Below are positions 6,086 through 10,556 of a stretch of 10,556 bases of DNA, piece after piece. The translations under genes were made by a program, and so were the position numbers. Where the stretch lies: the NCBI GenBank assembly GCA_948829205.1, contig CAQLOA010000037.1, forward strand, positions 1 through 10,556, in the 5' to 3' direction. Within the stretch, counting starts at the first letter, position 1; every line of letters begins with the position of its first letter. Origin of the DNA: an uncultured Eggerthellaceae bacterium. GTDB taxonomy: Bacteria > Actinomycetota > Coriobacteriia > Coriobacteriales > Eggerthellaceae. Below the pieces are notes generated by a model, which was not told the origin of the DNA, searched no databases, and saw only the letters and a program-made list of their open reading frames with translations.

Positions 6086-7054
6086 CTAGAGTGCCGCGTG
6101 CCTGACGGCGGATCTGATGGCGGCCTCGATGGCGTTGGCGGCCATGATTCCCACCATGTCGGGAAGCGCGTCCACCTTGCCCGACGCCATCACGAATATG
6201 GTGTCGCCGTCGCTCGTGGTGTGCACGGGCTTGATGGCGCGGGCGTAGCCGTCCTGCGCCTGCTGCGCGACCTTCGTAGCCTGCGCCTTGGAAAGCTTTG
6301 CGTTCGTCAACACGACGCCCAGCGTGGTGTTCTTCACGCCGCCTTCGGCATCGGCGGCCGATGCAACGGCGCCTCCCGCGGCCATTGCCTGTGCGGCGGC
6401 TACGAGCGGGTTCATCACGCCTCCTTCGGCGTCGCGGGTTCCCGCCAGCCAGCTTCCGTCCTCGGCCACCACGTTGCCCAGCGCATTCACGGCGACGCAG
6501 CCCAAAACCACCAGCTCGCCCATGCGAAGGCCGCTCCATCCGAAGCCTGACTTCATGGCCTGTTCGGGCAGCCCCATCTTGCCCACCGTGGCGCCCGTGC
6601 CCGCGCCTACGACGCCCTGTTCCAGGTCAGCCCCGTCGAATTCCAGCGCAGCGCGGCAAGCGGCGCGTCCTGCGGCCTTGTCGGGCCACGCCGGCTTTCC
6701 CACGGGCAGGTCGAACAGGCACGCAGCGGGCACGATGGGCACATGTAGGCCAGCGAGCGCGAAGCCCATGCCGCCCTCGGCCAGCTCCTCCATGACGCCG
6801 CAGGCGGCTTCCAGCCCGAACGCCGATCCGCCGCCTATCGTCACGGCGTTGGCCTTCTGCACCATGTTTTCGGGGCGCAACAGGTCGGTTTCGCGGGTTG
6901 CCGGGGCGCCTCCACGCACGTCCACTGCGCAGGTCACGCCCTCGGCGCAGTCGCCGCGCGCGACGAACACGGTGCATCCCGTGAGTGCTTCCGGGTCGGT
7001 GTAGTGTCCGGCGCCGAACTCGGGCAGGTCGGAAAAGTCAGCCGGCGAGAACAT
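6086..7054 (-). CDS. P1-family (DmpA/S58-like) peptidase homologue
   Basis: This 322-residue protein is related to the self-processing DmpA/BapA aminopeptidases, which cut themselves just before a Ser or Thr that becomes the N-terminal nucleophile. Family landmarks are VDVRGGAPATRETDLL (45-60), GGGSAFGLEAA (74-84), GAGTGATVGK (150-159), KSGFG (168-172) and VAVNALGNV (187-195). The residue after KSGFG, where relatives have Thr or Ser (as in KSGLGT), is Trp173; Ser174 is next. The protein may be inactive, or may use the shifted serine. The ATG at 7054 is preferred over an upstream in-frame ATG at 7168, because AGGAG lies 5 nt before it and the upstream part overlaps the end of galU and lacks family similarity. 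It lies between galU and the small gene on the same strand. Confidence 0.88.
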   Translation of the reverse strand: MFSPADFSDLPEFGAGHYTDPEALTGCTVFVARGDCAEGVTCAVDVRGGAPATRETDLLRPENMVQKANAVTIGGGSAFGLEAACGVMEELAEGGMGFALAGLHVPIVPAACLFDLPVGKPAWPDKAAGRAACRAALEFDGADLEQGVVGAGTGATVGKMGLPEQAMKSGFGWSGLRMGELVVLGCVAVNALGNVVAEDGSWLAGTRDAEGGVMNPLVAAAQAMAAGGAVASAADAEGGVKNTTLGVVLTNAKLSKAQATKVAQQAQDGYARAIKPVHTTSDGDTIFVMASGKVDALPDMVGIMAANAIEAAIRSAVRHAAL

Positions 7055-7059
7055 GATTG

Positions 7060-7064
7060 CTCCT
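7060..7064 (-). promoter_or_regulatory. Ribosome-binding site of the P1 peptidase gene
   Basis: On the minus strand AGGAG stands 5 nt before the ATG at 7054-7052. It decides the start in favour of this ATG and against the longer frame that runs back into galU. Confidence 0.75.
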
Positions 7065-7076
7065 ATCGTGAGGGGA

Positions 7077-7103
7077 GTGCCATTGGATGCGTTCCAATGG
7101 CAC
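7077..7103. repeat. Perfect 11-bp inverted repeat between galU and the peptidase gene
   Basis: GTGCCATTGGA (7077-7087) is followed by a 5-nt loop (7088-7092) and its exact complement TCCAATGGCAC (7093-7103). On the minus strand the hairpin starts 15 nt after the galU stop and ends 12 nt before the peptidase AGGAG site. No T-run follows it on either strand, so it is not a standard intrinsic terminator. It could weaken read-through, protect the galU 3' end or act as an operator. Confidence 0.8.
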
Positions 7104-7118
7104 GCGATGGCGCGTTCC

Positions 7119-7919
7119 CTACTTCGCCAGGGCCTCGTTCGCGGCGAGCCAGTTGGGAATGGTGCCACTGTCCAGGCCGTCGGCCGGGTCGATCACCAGC
7201 GCGTACATCTCTTCCTCCAGAAGCAGCGCGTCCAGCGCGTCGGTCAGCTGGATCTCGCCGCCCACGCCGGGCTTCACGTCCTCCAGCAGCTCCATCACGC
7301 GCGGCGTCAGAAGGTAGCGGCCGAACACCGCCAGGTTCGTGGGGGCGTCCGCAAGCGCGGGCTTCTCCACCAGCCCGTCCACCTTCCACACGCCGTCTTC
7401 CACCTCGGTGCCGGATATTATCCCGAAGCGGTTGACCTCTTCGTCCGGTACCGGCATGACTGCGATCACCGACGCGCCGCCATGCGCGTCCGACACCGCC
7501 TGCATGGCGGGAAGCATGTTGCACTCGGGGACTATGACGTCGCCCAGAAGCACGTAGAAGCCTTCGCCTTCCACCTTCTGGCTGGCGCAGAGTATCGCGT
7601 GCCCAAGCCCCAGCGCCTCGTCCTGGTAGACGAATCCGACGTTCAGCGAACCGGCGTGCTCCACTGCGTCGGCCAACACGCCCTTTCCCTTGCCACGCAG
7701 GTGGGCCACCAGGTCGGGGTCGGGCGTGAAGTGGTCCTCGATCGCCTGCTTGGTGCGCGAGTTCACTATGACCACCTCGTCGGCGTTGGAGGCGAGGCCT
7801 TCCTCCACGACGTACTGGATGACGGGCTTGTCCGCTATGGGGAGCATCTCCTTCGGGATGGCCTTCGTTGCGGGAAGGAACCTTGTTCCGAGTCCGGCTG
7901 CAGGGATGATAGCTTTCAT
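7119..7919 (-). CDS. galU: UTP-glucose-1-phosphate uridylyltransferase
   Basis: This 266-residue cytoplasmic nucleotidyltransferase makes UDP-glucose from UTP and glucose-1-phosphate, for cell-wall, glycolipid or exopolysaccharide synthesis. The nucleotide-binding N-terminus is clear: IPAAGLGTRFLPATKAIPKE (5-24) and MLPIADKPVIQY (25-36). Further marks are LGLGHAI (103-109), LLGDVIV (124-130), RFGII (164-168), VEKP (184-187) and GEIQLTDA (221-228). The C-terminus is atypical: where many GalU proteins have DxGNKxGYLKA and then about 20-30 more residues, this one has LDSGTIPNWLAANEAL (249-264) and stops two residues later. The ATG at 7919 has AAGG 7 nt upstream. It is divergent from xpaC with an 88-nt gap, and is the first gene of a unit continuing to the peptidase and small gene. 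Sugar specificity towards another hexose phosphate cannot be excluded. Confidence 0.93.
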   Translation of the reverse strand: MKAIIPAAGLGTRFLPATKAIPKEMLPIADKPVIQYVVEEGLASNADEVVIVNSRTKQAIEDHFTPDPDLVAHLRGKGKGVLADAVEHAGSLNVGFVYQDEALGLGHAILCASQKVEGEGFYVLLGDVIVPECNMLPAMQAVSDAHGGASVIAVMPVPDEEVNRFGIISGTEVEDGVWKVDGLVEKPALADAPTNLAVFGRYLLTPRVMELLEDVKPGVGGEIQLTDALDALLLEEEMYALVIDPADGLDSGTIPNWLAANEALAK

Positions 7920-7993
7920 CTTTCGCCTTTCCGTGCGCTTGGGTGTTGCCCAAAGTTTAACGTAATCAGCACGGAGGCTCGGCGAACACGGGG

Positions 7994-7999
7994 TAGAAT
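7994..7999 (+). promoter_or_regulatory. Candidate -10 element for a leaderless xpaC message
   Basis: TAGAAT matches TATAAT at five of six bases and ends 8 nt before the xpaC ATG at 8008. A start 7-8 nt downstream would put the first base of the mRNA at or within about two nucleotides of the ATG. No -35 match is seen 16-18 nt upstream, and no Shine-Dalgarno stands at the usual distance. This is the TANNNT arrangement known from leaderless actinobacterial genes. Confidence 0.5.
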
Positions 8000-8007
8000 G
8001 TACGCAG

Positions 8008-9258
8008 ATGAGTCAACAAGGGAACATAGGCGACCAGATTCGCGACGCAGTGCAGGACGCCATCGCGAACCAGGATTACACGGCGCTGCGCCAAACCGTC
8101 GAGCAGGGCATAAACGCGGCCACCGACGCAATTGGGCGCGGTCTGGCGAGCGCCCAGCAGGCCGCGCAGCAGAAGGCCGTCGAAGGGAACGCGCGTCAAC
8201 AGGCCGACGCGCGCAAGCGGCAGCAGGCAGCCATGATGTATCAGCAGCGCCAGCAGGCGGCCATGGCGCGCCGCCAGCAGCAGGAGGCCCTCAACGCCGT
8301 GAAGTGGCGCTTCGCCAAGGGTGGAAGCACCAAGGCCGCAGGCGTCGGCCTCGCATTCGGAGGCACCGTGCTGGGGCTCGCCTTCGCGGGCGGCGCCGTC
8401 ACCACCCTAGTAGGCACAGCGCTCGTCGGAAGCGGGTTCGTTCCCGTAGCCGCAGCCATGCTGGCCCTTCTGGGGGGAAGCGTCGCCATGCTGGTGGCCG
8501 GCGTGCGCAAGATCGGCTTCGCCGACCGCTTCCTCAAGTACAAAAGGCTGCTGGGCACCAACCAGGCGTGCGACGTCGCAACGCTTTCGCGCATGACCGG
8601 CCGCAGCCGCGACGACGTCGTGAAGGACCTGAAGAAGATGATCTCGGCCGGCATGTTCACGCAAGGCCACCTGAACGCGTCCGAGACGCAGCTGATGGTC
8701 ACCGACGAGGCATACAGCCAGTGCGTGGAATTCGAGCGCCGCCAGGCCGAGCAGGAGAAGATGCGCCGCCTGACGCGCGAGGCCACGCCCGACGCCGACG
8801 TGCGGCTCTCGCGCGAACAGCAGCAGCTCCTCGCCAAGGGCAACGCCTACGTCGAGCGCATACGTGCCATCAACGGTCAGATTCCCGACCCGGAAATCAC
8901 GCGGAAGATCCACCAGATCGAGACGGTGGTCCGGAAGATATTCGAGTACGCCGGGCAGCACCCCGAGGTCATCGGCGACCTGCAGAAGCTGATGGACTAC
9001 TACCTGCCCACCACGGTGAAGCTGCTCGACGCCTACGCCGACCTGGACGCTCAGCCCGTGCAGGGCGAGAACATAGCCTCCGCCAAGCATGAGATCGAAG
9101 AGACTCTGGACGTGCTGTCCGTCGCCTTCGAGCGGCTGCTCGATTCCATATTCAAGGACATGACCTGGGACGTTTCCACCGACATCTCGGTGTTGCACAC
9201 CGTTCTCGCACAGGAAGGCCTCGTCGAGGGCGCCTTCGAAGGAAAGGACACGAAATGA
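8008..9258 (+). CDS. xpaC: XpaC-family membrane protein (5-bromo-4-chloroindolyl phosphate hydrolysis protein)
   Basis: This 416-residue protein is likely bound to the inner membrane. The family name comes from a Bacillus screen for dye hydrolysis; its true role is not settled. Parts in order are: a helical, charged N-terminus; a glutamine- and alanine-rich stretch at about 49-96; two hydrophobic segments near 110-140 and 144-166, joined by a short turn; a winged-helix-like segment at 184-217 (CDVATLSRMTGRSRDDVVKD); and a long helical C-terminal half. Typical family residues are YYLPTTVKLLDAY (331-343), DAQPVQGENI (347-356) and the C-terminal WDVSTDISVLHTVLAQEGL (387-405). The ATG at 8008 is chosen by the family-like length and the promoter position, although no ribosome-binding site is seen. 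Its last 4 nt overlap telA, its usual partner, so the two products probably act together. Confidence 0.88.
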   Translation: MSQQGNIGDQIRDAVQDAIANQDYTALRQTVEQGINAATDAIGRGLASAQQAAQQKAVEGNARQQADARKRQQAAMMYQQRQQAAMARRQQQEALNAVKWRFAKGGSTKAAGVGLAFGGTVLGLAFAGGAVTTLVGTALVGSGFVPVAAAMLALLGGSVAMLVAGVRKIGFADRFLKYKRLLGTNQACDVATLSRMTGRSRDDVVKDLKKMISAGMFTQGHLNASETQLMVTDEAYSQCVEFERRQAEQEKMRRLTREATPDADVRLSREQQQLLAKGNAYVERIRAINGQIPDPEITRKIHQIETVVRKIFEYAGQHPEVIGDLQKLMDYYLPTTVKLLDAYADLDAQPVQGENIASAKHEIEETLDVLSVAFERLLDSIFKDMTWDVSTDISVLHTVLAQEGLVEGAFEGKDTK

Positions 9259-10430
9259 CGATGCAAGACGATTTCGGCAAGGCCCCCACGCCCCAGCTCA
9301 CGCTGGTGCCCGAGCCGGTGACGGACGCGCTCGCCGGGGTTGACGAGGTCGAGCTGGTGGTTCCGCAGAGCCCGGCCGGCGACGAGATGGACGAGGCGGC
9401 GGCCGAGGAAGCGCTTTCCGCAGAGGAGCGCAAGATGGTCGACGAGTTCTCGAAGCAGATCGACCTTAACGACAGCAACCTCATAGTGCAGTACGGCGTG
9501 GGCGCGCAGAAGAAGCTGACCGACTTCTCCGAAAGCGCGCTGGCAAGCGTGCGCACGCAGGACCTCGGCGAGATAGGCGACCTGGTGTCGGGCGTCGTGG
9601 CCGAGCTGAAGAACTTCGACGCAACCGAGGAGAAGGGCCTCTTCGGCTTCTTCAAGCGCGGCGCGAACAAGATCCAGATGATGCGCACGCGCTACGACAA
9701 GGCCGAGGCCAACGTCGACAAGATCGTGAAGTCGCTGCAGGAGCGCCAGATGCAGCTCATGAAGGACAACGCCACGCTGGAAAAGATGCACGAGCACAAC
9801 CTGGCGTACTTCAAGGAGCTGACGATGTACATCCTGGCCGGCAAGAAGCGCCTGGCCGAGATCCGCTCCGGCGAGCTCGCCGAGCTGAAGGCGAAGGCCG
9901 CCCAGAGCGGCCGCCCCGAGGACGCCCAGGCCGCCCGCGACCTCGACGAGCGCTGCACGCGCTTCGAGAAGAAGCTGTACGACCTCGAGCTCACGCGCAC
10001 CATATCGCTGCAGATGGCGCCGCAGATCCGCCTGGTGCAGAACAACGACATCACCATGATCGAGAAGATCCAGACCACCATCGTGAACACCATCCCGCTG
10101 TGGAAGAGCCAGATGGTGCTGGCGCTGGGCATCGCGAACGCCACCGAGGCCGTGAAGGCGCAGAACGCCGTCAGCGAGCTGACCAACGACATGCTGAAGA
10201 AGAACGCTGAGATGCTGGAGACGTCCACCGTGCAGGTGGCCCGCGAGTCCGAGCGTGGTATCGTCGACATCGAGACGCTGCAGAAGACGAACGAGTCGCT
10301 GATCCGCACCTTCGACGAGGTGGTGAAGATCCAGCAGGAGGGCCGCCAGAAACGCGCAGAAGCCGAGGTGGAGATGCAACGCATCGAGACGGACCTTCGC
10401 AACAAGCTGCTCGAGGTGCAAAACTCTTAG
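9255..10430 (+). CDS. telA: TelA-family toxic anion resistance protein
   Basis: This 391-residue cytoplasmic, almost wholly helical protein belongs to the TelA family (Pfam PF05816), linked in some bacteria to tellurite and other toxic-anion or cell-envelope stress resistance; the mechanism is not known. The first 60 or so residues are acidic, Pro-rich and probably disordered. The conserved core then follows: IVQYGVGAQKKLTDFSE (77-93), VRTQDLGEIGDLVSG (99-113), LKNFD (118-122) and KGLFGFFKRG (127-136). Later come QNNDITMIEKIQTTIVNTIP and LWKSQMVLALGI, both TelA hallmarks. No membrane segment is seen, so membrane contact would come from XpaC. The ATG at 9255 overlaps the xpaC stop (ATGA) and has AAAGGA 6 nt upstream, so translation is coupled. 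No clear terminator follows the TAG at 10428-10430. Confidence 0.95.
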   Translation: MTMQDDFGKAPTPQLTLVPEPVTDALAGVDEVELVVPQSPAGDEMDEAAAEEALSAEERKMVDEFSKQIDLNDSNLIVQYGVGAQKKLTDFSESALASVRTQDLGEIGDLVSGVVAELKNFDATEEKGLFGFFKRGANKIQMMRTRYDKAEANVDKIVKSLQERQMQLMKDNATLEKMHEHNLAYFKELTMYILAGKKRLAEIRSGELAELKAKAAQSGRPEDAQAARDLDERCTRFEKKLYDLELTRTISLQMAPQIRLVQNNDITMIEKIQTTIVNTIPLWKSQMVLALGIANATEAVKAQNAVSELTNDMLKKNAEMLETSTVQVARESERGIVDIETLQKTNESLIRTFDEVVKIQQEGRQKRAEAEVEMQRIETDLRNKLLEVQNS

Positions 10431-10556
10431 GAGTTGCCGGGAACGGCTCGCTCCGACGCGTCGTCGCCTCGAACTAACTCTGAAGGGCGGAAGCGTCCGC
10501 GGCGAATCCGCTTGCGAGGCTGCGGTGCGGGTTTTGGCGGAGACGGGGTTCGAGGA
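10431..10556. other. Tail of the window without a supported gene
   Basis: No confident coding region or terminator is seen here. A minus-strand frame is open from the window edge to a TAA at 10429-10427 and would encode 42 Pro- and Arg-rich residues ending in RAVPGNS. It could be the end of a convergent gene, but its third-position G/C is clearly lower than in the genes of this window, and two plus-strand frames are open as well. A small foldback is present: GCGGA at 10487-10491 can pair with TCCGC at 10496-10500 or with TCCGC at 10507-10511. Confidence 0.4.

Noticed and set aside
7055..7168. An upstream ATG that would add 38 residues to the P1 peptidase
   Set aside because: It starts inside galU, crosses the hairpin and has no similarity to the family; AGGAG marks the ATG at 7054.
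7939..7953. TTGGG-TGTTG-CCCAA dyad in the galU leader as an operator
   Set aside because: The arms are only 5 bp and nothing else supports a regulator site.
7954..7959. TAAACT on the minus strand as the galU -10 element
   Set aside because: It matches the consensus at only four of six bases, and no -35 lies at the right distance. galU must have a promoter in this gap, but I cannot place it.
8150..8290. CAG-rich stretch in xpaC as a DNA repeat
   Set aside because: The Gln codons are mixed with Ala, Arg and Met codons without a fixed period, so it is protein composition bias and not a tandem repeat.
7053..9092. A 679-codon plus-strand open frame across galU and xpaC
   Set aside because: It runs antisense to galU and then out of frame through xpaC; its composition is Arg/His-rich and no domain is recognisable.
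9051..10421. A 456-codon minus-strand open frame opposite telA
   Set aside because: It is a mirror of telA codons; telA carries all its family motifs on the plus strand.

Overview
The window is a gene-dense, high-GC piece of bacterial chromosome. It looks like a Gram-positive actinobacterium, most likely of the Coriobacteriia/Eggerthellaceae type. That is an inference from three things: strong G/C preference at third codon positions, a NifS-NifU pair of the kind found in anaerobes, and an XpaC-TelA pair usually met in Firmicutes and Coriobacteriia. No tRNA, rRNA, CRISPR array, insertion sequence or phage gene is visible.

Left part (1-1000): the 3' end of a cysteine desulfurase gene (nifS/iscS type) is followed by an IscU/NifU-type Fe-S scaffold gene. 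Together they form a sulfur-mobilisation and cluster-assembly unit. The unit ends at a strong intrinsic terminator whose loop carries a perfect TATAAT, so the end of this unit and the promoter of the next seem to be nested.

Centre (1017-5758, + strand): a tightly packed five-gene operon. It holds methionyl-tRNA synthetase (metG), a TatD-family metal-dependent hydrolase/DNase, a cysteine-rich flavodoxin-fold oxidoreductase, the 16S rRNA dimethyltransferase RsmA (KsgA) and a LOG-family nucleotide phosphoribohydrolase. Spacings are +3, -8, -8 and +3 nt, so translational coupling is likely. The metG-tatD-x-rsmA core is conserved widely in bacteria. Here the flavoprotein fills the variable slot, and LOG follows where ispE often stands.

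Right-centre (5780-7919, - strand): galU (UTP-glucose-1-phosphate uridylyltransferase), a P1/DmpA-type peptidase homologue with an altered nucleophile position, and a small unrecognised 96-residue protein. galU and the peptidase gene are separated by a perfect 11-bp hairpin with no T-tract.

Right part (8008-10430, + strand): xpaC and telA overlap by 4 nt and are transcribed divergently from galU. xpaC encodes a membrane protein with two hydrophobic segments, and telA a large helical protein of the toxic-anion/tellurite resistance family. The only recognisable -10 element lies eight bases before the xpaC ATG, and no Shine-Dalgarno is seen, so a leaderless message is suggested. The last 126 bases hold no gene I can support with confidence.

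I found no wholly new system. The points most worth a second look are the Trp at the expected nucleophile site of the P1 peptidase, the expanded cysteine spacing in the flavoprotein, the terminator-loop promoter, and the putative leaderless xpaC-telA transcript.
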